Part shown: piece by piece, positions 46,761 to 58,714 of the stretch
Layout of the letters: each line of letters starts with the position of its first letter
How positions within the stretch are numbered: position 1 is the stretch's first letter
NCBI GenBank assembly: GCA_964017045.1
Contig: OZ024806.1
Coordinates: 25,283,503-25,347,502, forward strand
Direction: 5' to 3'
Length of the DNA: 64,000 bases
Origin: Omphiscola glabra
Lineage: Eukaryota > Mollusca > Gastropoda > Lymnaeidae
Made by a program: the position numbers and the translations under genes
The notes under the pieces: generated by a model
Told to the model about the DNA's origin: nothing
Databases searched by the model: none
What the model saw: the letters and a program-made list of their open reading frames with translations, nothing else

Positions 46761-47202
46761 GTCATTTTTCAAATTGGTACAATGGTTTTATTTTCTTATT
46801 TGCAGGGTGTACGATACTTCGTCACAGAAATCGTAGGGGCGCACAATTTAGAGAAAGTTGTTAAGTTCTAACCAAACTATGTGAGATGGTCTTTTTATAA
46901 TTTTGTGGTTGTGCTATCTGGGTTTGAAATGATGTTATGAACACACCAGCGACTGTCAGTCTTGTGTCGACTCACAAAAGCGTCCTTCCTATGATTCATG
47001 GTCTGACAGGAAGCTGAGATGTAACTTGACTGATAATGTCTTCGTGTGTATTAGTAATGAGGCGCAATCAATTCAGTTGTAGAACACCTGATTAACTGTG
47101 TCAAATTTAATTCTAAAAACGTATTAAGTTTAATTGGACAGGTCCCAAACGGATATTATATCAGTTTTAATTATATAAGAGAGGACATTCTGTCAGAGCA
47201 GT

Positions 47203-47283
47203 CGCATGGGCCCTGGGACGCATGGGCCCTAGGACGCATGGGCCCTGTGATGCATGGGCCCTGTGATGCATGGGCCCTATGAA
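47203..47283. repeat. 16-bp repeat (TGCATGGGCCCTGTGA)
   Basis: Five copies. Confidence 0.85.
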
Positions 47284-47774
47284 GCATTTAACTGTCACCA
47301 TTCATCGGTATACGTTCTAAGTTCGAGGCCCAAATCACATATTCCAGTTGCATGATTTCACAGATCATTTGACCATTCTCATAGACAATATGTAGGTCCG
47401 TCAAACAAAGCGGTCGAAAGGCGTGAACTCCCCGTCTACTTAAGCCGCCTGGCCAGACATGCATACTAAAACCGTTGATGAAATAAATCTGCGATGTAAA
47501 AGCGGGTGGGTCATTAGAATATTAATATAGTTCAGGGGCTAGAAAAAATGCGCGGTTGCTATCCTTGGGGAAAAAAAAAGGGGGGGGGGGGCAATATAGA
47601 GATTCTTATAAAGTGCGTTTCTTGTATGAATGTTTTGTCAAATTTTCAGCCCCCCCCCCCCCAACACCCCGCATTGATCGATTTTACAGTTTATGGAGGA
47701 TTTATAGGAAACAATATGTTGTTTAATTCAATCCTTTAATTAACTTCACTTTTGTTCGTGATTGGCTGGCTGTC

Positions 47775-48352
47775 TGGGTGTCGGACTGGCTGGCTGTCTG
47801 GGTGTCGGGCTGGCTGGCTGGGTGGCTCACTGGCTGGCTGGGTGGCGGACTGGCTGGGTGGCGGACTGGCTGGCTGGCTGGGTGGCGAACTGGCTGGCTG
47901 GCTGGGTGGCGGACTGACTGGCTGGCTGGGTGGCGGACAGGCTGGCTGACTGGGTGGCGGACTGGCTGGCTGGCTGGGTGGCGGACTGGCTGGTTGGCTG
48001 GGTGGCGGACTGGCTGGGTAACGGACTGACTGGCTGGCTGGGTGGCTCACTGGCTGGCTGGCTGGGTGGCGGACTGGCTGGGTGGCGGACTGGCTGGCTG
48101 GCTGGGTGGCGAACTGGCTGGCTGGCTGGGTGGCGGACTGACTGGCTGGCTGGGTGGCGGACAGGCTGGCTGACTGGGTGGCGGACTGGCTGGCTGGGTG
48201 GCGGACTGGCTGGTTGGCTTGGTGACGGACTGCCTGGCTGGGTATCGGACTAGCTGGTTGGCTGGGTGGCAGACTGGCTGGCTGGCTGGGTGGCGGACTG
48301 GCTGGGTGGCGGACTGGCTGGCCGGCTGGGTGGCGGACTGGCTGGCTGGCAA
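47775..48352. repeat. GGCTGGCTGGGTGGCGGACT array
   Basis: 4-bp-based units (CTGG, GGCT) organised in 16-24-bp blocks. A block of about 240 bp appears twice (47830-48030 and 48050-48230). Strongly G/T on one strand; the long frames are artefacts. A G-run and C-run lie just upstream (47578-47592, 47650-47663). Confidence 0.9.
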
Positions 48353-48594
48353 AACATTTCAAAACGATAATTCACCTATGTCCCATAAACCTATCGAGCT
48401 GAAACTCGACCCTTTATATAATTCGCCAACACTTATAAATGTACTTTTATACCGATATCTTTGTATTTGTCATTATTAAATATAATTTATGGCTCAGCAC
48501 AAATAGTTCATTTTTGTCCTGTTTTATTCCAATGTCTTCTTTCCCATGTCATTTTTGTATTTTCTAGCTATTTTCTTCATATCCCCGTATGGTC

Positions 48595-48890
48595 ACTGTG
48601 ATAACATGGAAATTATCGTAATCTGGTCATTGTCATAATCTGGTCATTGTTATAATCTGCTCATTGTTATAATCTGCTCATTGTTATAATCTGCTCATTG
48701 TTATAATCTGCTCATTGTTTTAATCGGGTCACCGTTATAAAATGGTCACTGTCATAATCTTATTATTGTTATAATCTGGTCATTGTTATAATCTGGTCAT
48801 TGTTATAATCTGCTCATTGTATTAATCCGTTCACCGTTATAAAATGGTCACTGTTATAATCTGGTCAGTTTTATAATATGGTCGTTGTTA
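48595..48890. repeat. 17-bp array (CATTGTTATAATCTGCT)
   Basis: About 17 units with GGTCA / CTCA variants, just upstream of the receptor 3 first exon. Confidence 0.9.
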
Positions 48891-49030
48891 TACTCGATTG
48901 ATTATTTCATACATTTAATTTGTCGGTTCGTCTTACAGAAGCCAGAAGCGTAGACAAAAGGGGGACACATTTGTAACCTCTCCCCCACCTCCCGAATCTC
49001 CCGAAACCTGGCATATTCTGACAGTGGAGC

Positions 49031-52000
49031 ATGGAAGAGTTCCTGTTCCTGTTTTGGGTGGCCTTCATGTGTGCACACAAGTGTTGGTGTGCCCAAGACG
49101 TGCCCTGGTGCCCAGTTGCGGAGGAGAGCAGACAGTATGAACTCCACTGTACCGGAGATGTTACGTCGCCTGAACACAAACTGTAGGTGAAGTTTATTTA
49201 CAAGAATTGTTGAAGGTGGTACATTTTTTTAAATATCAAAGTTGTGAACAGGTATTGGTGAGTAAATGTTCAATCCACCGAAACCCAACAGTGTTGATCC
49301 ATATAAATTGTCGGTCAGCAGCAGGGGATGTCCAAACACGACGCTTGGTTTGAATGACATTTGAACAAAATATCTAATCTTGATCGTTAACTTATAGAAC
49401 CATACACACAGTGAACTGTCGACTTGATCGTTAACTTATAGAACCATACACACAGTGAACTGTCGACTTGATCGTTAACTTATAGAACCATACACACAGT
49501 GAACTGTCGACTTGATCGTTAACTTATAAAACCATACACACAGCGAACTGTCGACTTGATCGTTAACTTATAAAACCATACACACAGTGAACTGTCGACA
49601 TGATCGTTAACTTATAGAACCATACACACAGTGAACGCGTCTAATGCACAACTTTGCCTGACAAAATTATTCAATACGTAACGCTTAGAAATATATAATT
49701 TGTTTCACAAAACGCACATCATACTGGCATGATGATTTTATGGATGATCTTGACCTGTTCCCCATCGTTCTTGACCTGTTCCCCATCATTCTTGACATGT
49801 TCCCCATCATTTTGACCTGTTCCCCATCATTCTTGACCTGTTCCCCATCATTCTTGACCTGTTCCCCATCATTCTTGACCTGTTCCCCATCATTCTTGAC
49901 CTGTTCCTCATCATTATTGACCTTATAATCATCATTTCTGACCTGTTCCTACGCATTATTGACCTTTTCCTCATCATTCGTGACCTGTTCCTCATCATTC
50001 TTGACCTGTTCATCATCATATTCAACGCACAAAATCCAGCAAACAACGCTGTAAAGTTGAAATTCGGACACAGATCTACAAGGAAATAGATGATGGCACA
50101 ATCCATTAGTGTTAACAATATTATCAATTTTTCTGTCTATTATATCAGTATTCTGTTTATTATTTTCCGTAAAGACTTAAAGATACCTTAAAGATGTATA
50201 TGTGCGTACAGTTAAACTTTGAAATAGCACAAAACCGATGGCCAAGGAATAAGTTCTATTTGCAGGGATGGTGATATTAGCATGGATGTTGCTATTTGCA
50301 CGTATGATGTCGTCCATTAATTACACAACTATTTTTACGCATTTTTTACCCCCCCCCCCCCCCTTTCCCACTTTTTTTGTCAAAAACTGTCAAGCTTTCG
50401 ATAACCCCCCCCCCCCTTAATTAATTATGTCAACATTTTATACCCCCCCCCCCCAAATGAATTATAATATAAATAAATTTTTAAATAAATTTTACTTAGT
50501 GATGATCTATTTAATTGACACACTTGTAGGGAAATAATTTTAATACATGTTTTGCGTGTTAATCAACAGGTTAGAAAGTTTTTACACAAAAATTTTTGTA
50601 ATTCAGAATCAATTAAATATTTCTTAAGGACTAGATATCATTGTTTGTAGAAGTAAAACTATGATAATGGTCAGTATAGCTGCTATCATCTTCCCATGGA
50701 GTAGCCAGGTGTTGCTCTATAGTAACAATTTGCATCAGGGAAAACAATATTGGTAGGGCAGGGGGGGCATATGTCCCCTCTGATTTTGCTGTTTTTATTT
50801 ATATTGCTATGTACGGGTGGCGCCTCCAGTAATAAACAACGTAACAAGGCGACCAAGTTTTGGTTTTGCCCCCCCCCCCCTTTTCCACTGACAAAAAAAA
50901 ACACGCCCCTGATTGGCATAGTGTACAGTAGTTGATTTATCATTTTAATCTTGCAGAACTGATATACCAGACAAGTCAACATCATCCTCATCTAACCATT
51001 CAGCACTTCAAATAGAAACATTGTTTGTTTAAGAAATAATTGCCGCAAGCTCTCTGTGTCTCACAGTTGGTATAGTTGTTATTAAACACCGATGAGTTGG
51101 TGTTATTTTTTTAATTGAACACCGGGTTCAATGATGTGTTAATCACTCTGAAAAATGACAGGTGAAGAGAAGCCAACTTTTGACTTCTCTTGCAACAACA
51201 AAGTGTGCTAACATTCTGACCAGCTATCTTCAGTGCACAGACAGACACACATTAAATAAATCTTATATTGATTAAAGCCTAAACATATATGACTATTTGC
51301 ACTCATTAAATTGTTTACAATAATGTAAGAACCAGTACATTTCTAAAATTAAAATTATCAAAGAGAAAACATGATTGTTGACGTCCACTAATCTAAACTC
51401 ACCCCCCCCCCCCATTTTTTTGTCAACAACTGTCAAACATTAACAAACCCCCTTCCCCCTTATTTTGTTGACGAAATTAATGGACGCCCCTTATGCTGCT
51501 AAAAATATTTCCACGCATTGGAAGGTTAGCGCATATGACAGGGACCGCGCTATTTCAAGCTTTATAATTTCTGTATTTGTACATCATCTTACTATGTAAG
51601 ATCATGACAGCTTCAATGTAAGATCATGACAGCTTCAGTGTAAGATCATGACAGCTTCAGTGTAAGATCATGACGGCTACTTTTTGTTTTTTCCCATTCA
51701 GGTTCATCATTTGGCGGACCATCGACAAGAATAATAAAAGTATGGACATCACCACATGTTCTTTGACACAAAGGACTTGTTCTACCAACCGACCATTAAA
51801 GCATGCGGCGAGCTATTTAAAGTTAAACCAGGATGGAAAGATTGTGTTCATCCTTAAGTTTCACAACGTCACAGTTGATGACCGTGACATCAGGATCAAG
51901 AGTCTTCTATGGAAAATGAACGAGGACGATGTCAAGAAAGAACTCTGCTCCTGTAAAATGGCTGTCTATCGCCCAGGCACGGCTGTCGAGTGCCTATTCC

Positions 52001-53031
52001 AGACATTTAATGGCGGGCTGAGACTACAATGTAGCAGCGTAAACGTGTATCCCGGAATTCTTTGTCGATTTGATGAAACAATTAATAACGTAACAAATAA
52101 ATCCAACATTTCAATGAACACCACCAACATCCGACTAAACGAGGGTGGTCCATTGTTGTATAACAGTACATGTTACGCTACGGTCTATCACACTAAGACT
52201 GGAAACTATGCTTACCAGATTTCTTACAAACCAGATTACCCACAAATTGAAAAGTTTGTACAACATAACGACAGTGGTGTTATATCCGTGACACACGTCC
52301 CCAACGTTACTGTGTTACAAAATGACAGCGTTTTGTGTTCCGGAAAAAACAGCATTAAGGTGATGTGTTCAGCACCGGAGTTTAACTCAACGCCAGTGTT
52401 CAAACTATTTCTTGAATCTCAAGAAATTCCAGCTAGTGAATACGGACCAAAATCTGCGACTTATCAGATGTACGTAAACAGTTCGTTTGAAGGGAAATTG
52501 ATGAGATGTGAGGCGGACTACGAGGCCAACCCGTGGAAAGACTTTTCTATCAACGACACAAAGAAACTAGAACTAAAATATCCACCCCCGACTCCACCGT
52601 TCTTCAAAGATGGGAAGTCCAACACGAAGCTGGGAGACATCATTGAAATAAACAGGGGCGGGAATTTAAGCGTGACCTGCGTGGCCCCTGGAGGTCGTCC
52701 AGAGGTCTCCAGAATCCAGGTTCAATGCTGGAGTAACGCAACGTTGAGGTTCAACAGATCGAGCGAGACCGGCAGTGTGAGTTTCACGTTGTTCGGCAAT
52801 GACACGTTTCAGATTCAGGGCTGTCTGTGTTCTGCCTTTGAGCCCGTGACCTGCTACAATGCCACTTCGATCATCATTTTCTTCGTCAAGCCTGTCCAAG
52901 GGAAGACGGGGATAGTGTCGTGGGAAATGAGCAACAAGCTGACGCCGGTGTACTTCATCATTGCGGTAACGCTCTTCCTCTTTTTCCTCCCCATCATCCT
53001 GGGCACGTGCATCTACATCAGCCGACACTGA
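49031..53031 (+). CDS. Receptor 3: Ig-like membrane protein truncated just after its membrane helix
   Basis: Model: exons 49031-49182 and 51702-53031, 493 residues. The first exon follows an acceptor (GTCTTACAG, ends about 48938) and encodes a signal peptide (MEEFLFLFWVAFMCAHKCWC). The donor is CT|GTAGGT in phase 2. The next GT, four bases later, would leave an in-frame TAG, so the earlier donor is chosen. The acceptor is CCATTCAG|G and the second exon opens with FIIW, as in receptor 1 (FIYW). The ectodomain has about four Ig-like folds. The third (LCSGKNSIKVMCSAPEF) matches the second of receptor 1, and the last carries the CLCSAFEPVTC motif. Many N-glycosylation sequons are present. The helix is YFIIAVTLFLFFLPIILGTC, followed by IYISRH and TGA. 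Receptor 1 has KHW at the same spot, so the stop replaces a conserved Trp codon. Sequence resembling a receptor tail continues downstream. The product may be a tail-less decoy, or the gene may be decaying. The 2.5-kb intron holds tandem repeats and C-tracts. Confidence 0.75.
49370..49640. repeat. 44-bp minisatellite in receptor 3 intron
   Basis: Six copies of CTTGATCGTTAACTTATAGA then ACCATACACACAGTGAACTG. Confidence 0.94.
49745..50025. repeat. 21-bp array (CTTGACCTGTTCCCCATCATT) in receptor 3 intron
   Basis: About 13 units. The right half is diverged (CCTCATCATT). Confidence 0.92.
50315..50465. mobile_element. C-rich MITE-like element, intron of receptor 3
   Basis: GTCGTCCATTAATTA, then runs of C separated by TTTTGTCAAAAACTGTCAAG. 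Relatives are at 51390-51495 and, on the other strand, 56350-56495. Confidence 0.5.
51390..51495. mobile_element. C-rich MITE-like element, second copy
   Basis: C-run, TTTTTGTCAACAACTGTCAA, C-rich, then GACGAAATTAATGGACGCCC. The ends are the reverse of the 50315 copy. Confidence 0.45.
51590..51675. repeat. 24-bp repeat beside receptor 3 acceptor
   Basis: Three and a half copies of TGTAAGATCATGACAGCTTC. The last gives the ATG that falsely extends the open frame upstream of the acceptor at 51701. Confidence 0.88.
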
Positions 53032-53474
53032 GACGACCTGTATTACTACTCGGTCATGCTTTTCAAACGCTCCCCGTACACGCGGCACTCCAGCTTCAAC
53101 GTGCCTTCTCTCCTACCGTTGACACTGTCGCCTGGACGCCAGTCCGTATCGGACCAGTCGTGCCGGCGTTTAAGTCGGAACCCGGCGATGAGTCCGACAA
53201 GTGGACGGAGGATCATGCGTATCTACCTGAGCTTTTGGCACCGCTCCCTCCACAGCAAGAAAGCAAGTCGTGCTGTCTAACTACCGACAACGACGATTAC
53301 CTGATGCCCTGTGTTGTCCCCCGCTTTTCGTCACTTATGAACGTGAACTCGGCACGCGCAGAATATTTGGCGTATCCCCACAACGAGGCTTCTGTCTGTT
53401 GGAGATATTCCTCCCCGATCATTGGGCTTTCTTCCAGCCCCACCTCAGGGCCCGCCCTCGACTCTCACCTGTGA
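53032..53474 (+). pseudogene. Untranslated relic of receptor 3 cytoplasmic tail
   Basis: Directly after the TGA the same frame continues as DDLYYYSVMLFKRSPYTRHS and further to 53280. A different plus frame, ending at 53474, then reads like a receptor tail. It is acidic and proline-rich (KSEPGDESDKW) and includes NDDYLMP and SSLMNVNSARAEYLAY. The latter lines up with SSVDDVNRAQEEYLINL at the receptor 1 C-terminus. The old tail therefore seems to be split by the TGA and by one frameshift somewhere in about 53130-53190. An unseen splice or a sequence error could explain part of this. Confidence 0.6.
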
Positions 53475-53599
53475 GATATCCGAAAAGACAAGAAGAGGGA
53501 GAAGCGAAAAAGGGGGCCGAGAAACAATAATACGATTTCATCACGTGACACGCATCAGATGCTGAATATGGTGACGTCACTTCCGGCGGCAGCACCGCC

Positions 53600-53740
53600 T
53601 TGCAAGGTGCTTTCGTTAGGCTTTTGCTATACTATGCCCATGTTTCACCGGAATACAAGACTGACGTACGATACCTGTCAGGCTTTGGCTATACTATGTC
53701 CATGTTTCACCGGAATACAAGTCTGGCGTACGATAACTGT
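53600..53740. repeat. Two copies of an approx. 60-bp unit after receptor 3
   Basis: GGCTTTTGCTATACTATGCC ... TTTCACCGGAATACAAG, repeated once. Confidence 0.8.
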
Positions 53741-53749
53741 CGTTCGGTT

Positions 53750-55515
53750 GAATAATACGTCTGGAGATGTCGATACATTGCTATTGATCGCACCCGCATC
53801 TTCATTATTTATCATAACAACGGACTTGTAATCTTATTGCTATCAGTGTAATGCTAGTAACCAAACTGATTTATTATTGCAAAATGAAATAGTTTACTTT
53901 GTAAAAGTAATTTCTTTTTTTCTCCTACAAATACAATTTCGTTTACAAATTCTAGCTATAAATACATTGATAAATATATCTTTGAGAGCTTCTTTGATGA
54001 AATTCTGTAATTAGCAAAATAAATTGAATGTACCACTATTTCATCAAATCGAGCGCTATGGCCAGAGTCCGTACCTCTTAGACTTGGACGCAAGGAAAGC
54101 GTCGTGCTGCGTAGAGAGAACGTCGACAAGACTTAGCAATTTGATACAAGTACACCTTTAAAACTTTTTCTAAATTTTTTTTAAAAAAAATTAGGCCCAT
54201 GCTGTTTAGACATAATATTAATTGCTGGCTGACACTGTTGCTTGTCTGTATGTGTAGGTCCCCACTACTTTTAATGATCAGATGGTTATCTTATGATCAT
54301 AATATTATAAATTATTGCTTGCTGCAGTTGTGGTTGTTGCGTATCTGTGTGCTGTCCTTGCCATCAGCTTCTGTGTGGTATATTTGCTGAAGCTGCGATT
54401 GTGGTTTTTGTAAGGTTAAAATTTGCTGAAAATTATCTTTTCTTTCGTATTTGATTGGTCCCCATTGTACAAAATAAAAAAGGGTAATAATGGGGGGAGA
54501 CTGCAATCAGGTTAGCACAATAGGAAATTAGTAGAACACAGTAAGGTTAAACCTGATAAAAGGAACGCAACAAAACAACGAACGTGTCGGCAGGAAGCCT
54601 TCATCAGCGAACAAACAGAAACACGAATAAAATGAGAATGAATAGAAAAATATATATAATATAACACTTAGCTCAGAAGTAATAACCAAGAGGGGGGACA
54701 AAATAACACGCACACACATACACACACACACATACATATGTCTATATACTAATCATGTATTTCCTTATGGGTTAACAAATTGTATAATCTCAAATTTTTT
54801 TATTTTTTTTGAATTTTAAATAATTGTCATGTAAAATACTAAACCAATTATCTTTTTAATATGAATACATCAGTCTTACAACCTTTCTTTCAAACAGTTC
54901 CATTTACTATTTTATACATTTATTAAAAATGTTAACATTCTTGCCATGTTTTCCTTATTGAAGAAGCTTCCATACCAACAGCTCATTCTAAACGAACAAA
55001 ACCAAAATAAAATTGAGACCACAAACCAATTAAATACTTGAAGGTTGTTTTATGTTAGCAGACAATGCAGTATGTGTTTAATACATGGTTATTGAAATTT
55101 TCAAATACATGTCTTATCATGTCTATGATTATAAAACAAACAATTTTTTTAAAAATCCACATACAAGTCACATGTATTTTAAGTTACTAATATAATAGTT
55201 GTTATATAACTTCTGAGAGTTCAATTTTCTTGTAATTTGAGTAAGTAGCTCAACACGTCTCGCTTCCTCAATGTACATAGGTAAAAGGTCATAGGTCATA
55301 CTAGTCAATGATTTAAAGAAATTGGAGACGAGATTTGTGTCATGTTTATAAAGGTTAAGAGAGTTTGTGGTGATCCAGAGTGCTGAACTTATAGACGTTG
55401 TGTCATTGTTATAAAGTATAATGGCTCAGAGATATCTTGCAGTGATGATACACAGACTTTTATTTAATATTTTAACACTTCATGTAACAATTCAGTTAGG
55501 AAGCTGGAGTTGCCA
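53750..55515. other. AT-rich intergenic; possible Penelope-like end
   Basis: On the minus strand at about 54560-54620 the text GATGAAGGCTTCCTGCCGAC resembles the conserved terminal stretch of Penelope-like elements. Only that signature is visible. (CA)n lies at 54705-54735. No gene. Confidence 0.3.
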
Positions 55516-55525
55516 TATTATATAG

Positions 55526-55708
55526 CAGGCTTGCACAAAATACGGTCCGCGAGCCGCATATGGCCCGCCACTACCCACTTTGCGGTCCGCGAAGTAACGG
55601 AAAATTCTTTTTTATTAATATTTTCCCCATGTTCTATTTTCTCTTATCCTACACAAGTTTTTCATAAAGTATTACGGCCCGCCTTAAATTGTGAGCTGTG
55701 CAGGTCTG
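55526..55708. mobile_element. 183-bp hAT-type MITE
   Basis: Ends CAGGCTTGCACAAAATACGG / GTGAGCTGTGCAGGTCTG with a perfect 8-bp duplication TTATATAG (55518-55525, 55709-55716). The internal CGCGAGCCGCATATGGCCCGCC style is typical of hAT MITEs. Confidence 0.85.
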
Positions 55709-55719
55709 TTATATAGAAA

Positions 55720-56340
55720 CTTTGTGCTGACACCAGCCACTGAAATTGTTTTTGAAGAAGAAAGAATCAGCCCAACAACAGTATTTACTGGAAACTCTAG
55801 CATGTTCAACAGCACCGACCATGACCTCTTGAGCATAAGAAATTAGCACCTGCTCCTCAACAAAAAAGGATTCGACTATTGAGAGTAGCTGCAAGGAGAT
55901 AGAGACAGCTTATGGCAATAATTGCTCACACAGACAATGCTTCTATTTTAAGTGCTGAATTTTTAGATGATGATGATGTTGACTTGTCTGGTATATCCGT
56001 TCCGCAAGATGAAAATGATAAATCAGCTACTATGCCCATTGTTACGATAGAGCAACACTTGGCTACTCCCTGGGAAGATGGTAGCAGCTGGAAACTATGC
56101 TACAATTGTCAGCTATACTGACAATAATCATATTTTTACTTCCACAAACAAAGATATTTAGTTTTTAACAACCTTTTAATTGATTCTGCATTATAAAATT
56201 TAATTGTAAAATCTTTTTAACTTTTTGATCAACAAGCTAAAGATGCAATAAAATGTTTTTCCTACAATTATGTGTTATTAAAATAGATCATAACAAGTTA
56301 AATGTATTTATATATTTATTAATATTATAATAATTTATTT
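55720..56340. other. No gene confirmed
   Basis: A 69-codon plus frame (55912-56121) has an acidic stretch (FLDDDDVDLSG) and could be a scrap of a transposon protein. No family was recognised. Confidence 0.25.
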
Positions 56341-56349
56341 TTTAATTTT

Positions 56350-56500
56350 GTGGGGGGGGGGGGTGGAGGTTATAAAAATGTTGACATAATTACTTAAGGG
56401 GTCATTGAAAGTTTGACAGTTGTTGCCAAAGGGGGAGGGGGGGTAAAAAATTGCTTAAAACTTGTTAAAGTAATTAATTGACGCCGCAAAGGACGACATT
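56350..56500. mobile_element. G-rich MITE-like element, third copy (inverted)
   Basis: G-run, TTGACAGTTGTTGCCAAAGG, G-run, then TAATTAATTGACGCC. It is the reverse of the 50315 copy. Confidence 0.45.
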
Positions 56501-56634
56501 AAAAATCTGTATATAAAAGGGTTTTAAAAAAATTTCTTATTATTATTAAAAAGATAATTCTTTGTAAACTTTAGTTTTAAACTTTTTGAAGCAAGCCGCG
56601 TTCAAGTTAAGGAGATTTTAATATCTAACTAAAG

Positions 56635-56790
56635 ATGACGACTCTTAAGTCACCATCTCGGTGTGAGTCAGTCAGAGTGCGACTCTCAAGTCACCATCTC
56701 GGTGTGAGTCAGTCAGAGTGCGACTCTCAAGTCACCATCTCGGTGTGAGTCAGTCAGAGTGCGACTCTCAAGTCACCATCTCGGTGTGAG
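56635..56790. repeat. About 41-bp repeat unique to copy B
   Basis: Four copies of GCGACTCTCAAGTCACCATC plus TCGGTGTGAGTCAGTCAGA. Copy A has the unit once (43843-43890). Confidence 0.92.
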
Positions 56791-56834
56791 CCAGTCAGAC
56801 ACAATCAATTAGTTTTCAGCTGTGTTCAACACTT

Positions 56835-57110
56835 AGATTAGTTAGACTTAAAGCTTCAGATTAGTTAGACTTATATCTTCAGATTAGTTAGACTTATATC
56901 TTCAGATTAGTTAGACTTATATCTTCAGATTAGTTAGACTTATATCTTCAGATTAGTTAGACTTATATCTTCAGATTAGTTAGACTTATATCTTCAGATT
57001 AGTTAGACTTATATCTTAAGAGCGGTTATACTTATATCTTCAGATTTGTCGCATTTATATCTTCATATAAGTTTGACTTATATCTTCATTTAAGTTGGAC
57101 TTATATCTTC
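56835..57110. repeat. 23-bp array, copy B
   Basis: About 12 units of AGTTAGACTTATATCTTCAG. Seven consecutive units are identical, in contrast with copy A. Confidence 0.92.
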
Positions 57111-57784
57111 ACAGCCCCACAACACGTCATTAGATATTCACTGCTGTCCCACAGCGCCCCACAACTGTCCCACAGAGAGACCAGAGATTACCCAAGCCTG
57201 TCGAGGAAGGATTTCCCAAATTAGTCCTCTTGAAGATGGGAGATCTCTTATGACACATCTCTTCCGGGTTATATTTGAAGAAAAATACCCCCCCCCCCCC
57301 AACCACTACCCCCAAAAAAACCGTTTCTCATTTCAAGAAGGCTTATAGGCTGAATGGATAGTGACACGCATGAGCTTTGTTTAACGGTTTAGCAACAGTG
57401 GCGGCATGTCTGAGACCTGTTATCTCAGTCAGAATGTTTGCTGTCTGTGCGTGTATGGAATATGTTGCAAATCGGGTGTACATTGTAAACAAAACGCAAT
57501 TCCATTAATTTGGATCTATATAAGAATATTATCTTGATCTTATCTTAGGTTTTTTTTAAGAAAGACTCAATTATTTTACTCATGTTCAGATGAAGTAGCC
57601 TCAAGATTTTTGTTCATTTGTTTTCTTATACGAGAAAGTTCACTTACATCATCATTGAAAATATCAATTCAAATTTTGAAGAAATACATATTTAGAAAAA
57701 AAAATAGGTCGCATTACTTTTGAAATTAGTTTCAGAAATTTGTCTGGCCAGACAGGTCACAATCTTTGTCTTCTAACTAGATAT

Positions 57785-57965
57785 TTATCTTCTTTCCATC
57801 GATCCACCAATCCCTTTGACGTTTCACCCTTATAGGGCTATCGCAGGCCCCACCACTTCCTTCCACTCAGACCTAAAAATGCTTTTCTTTCCACGCTTGG
57901 TTTCCCAGCTGCTGTAGTTATTTTTCCCCCATCATCCATCTAAGCCTTTAATTCAGATATAAAAA
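57785..57965 (-). mobile_element. LINE 3' end fragment, copy B, with empty SPIN site
   Basis: Paralogue of 44970-45360. CCATCTAAGCCTTTA is continuous here (single ATCTAAGC at 57938-57945). Confidence 0.8.
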
Positions 57966-58244
57966 AAAGTGTTCCATCAAGCTTACCTTCGAGTTTACAA
58001 ATACCCCACCAACAGACAATAATATAAAAATGTCCGTATCTCAGTGGGCCACCGACAGACTTTCAAACACACGCATGGAAAGAATCATCATTATTATTTT
58101 ATTTATTTTACACTTCATTCCGCTTACCCTAACGATTCAGTAATATCATGTACTGTTTATGATAATTTTTTCAAAGAGAATGTGATGTATTTAGAATGTG
58201 GTCAATAATTGTAAAGATGATTTAAACATGACAAATAACGACAG

Positions 58245-58435
58245 ACCATGATTTCATAGACCTTCATTTCATAGGCCTTCATTTCAAAGACCTTCATTTC
58301 ATAGACCTTAATTTCATAGACCTTCATTTCATAGACCTTCATTTCGTAGACCTTCATTTCGTAGACCTTCATTTCGTAGACCTTCATTTCATAGACCTTC
58401 ATTTCGTAGACCTTCATTTCATAGACCTTCCAAAT
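58245..58435. repeat. 15-bp array (CTTCATTTCATAGAC)
   Basis: Twelve units with ATAG / GTAG variants. The minus frame is open as MKVYE repeats. Confidence 0.94.
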
Positions 58436-58714
58436 GGATGAAATCACATATTTTTTAAATATTTTTTTCAGAGAGTTAGCTAGGGCATCATTTCATGCTT
58501 TTTTCAGGGGAGGGGACAACACCAATACGGGGTCAGCTTGTTAAGTTGTTTATTACTAGAGGCGCCACAGTACATTGCAATTTAAATAAAACCAAATTCG
58601 TGTGGGGGACAAACACCCACTTGCCCTACCCATTTACGTCCCTGAAAGATAATTGATGATGTAAGTGCAGGACAAGCTGCTTACACTTTTCTATAATGCT
58701 TCTTACTCAGGGTA

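Larger units (their letters stand above)
43760..46915 (+). repeat. Segmental duplication, copy A
   Basis: Collinear with 56560-60093 plus 63641-63776 (copy B). Anchors include TTCAAGTTAAGGAGATT, GTGAGCCAGTCAGACACAAT, TTCCTTCCACTCAGACCT, AAAATAGATCTGCCCGGCGCC, GACAAGAACAGCTGTACGTC and GGAGTTGTTTTTTTATAAA. It contains the 23-bp array, a LINE tail, SPIN and another retroelement tail. No gene. Confidence 0.9.

Noticed and set aside
47736..48362. Pro/Ser-rich and Trp/Gly-rich frames
   Set aside because: Opposite readings of a GGCT/CTGG microsatellite-derived array.
51670..51701. ATG at 51670 as receptor 3 start
   Set aside because: It falls in a 24-bp intronic repeat and before the acceptor. A signal-peptide exon with matching phase exists at 49031.
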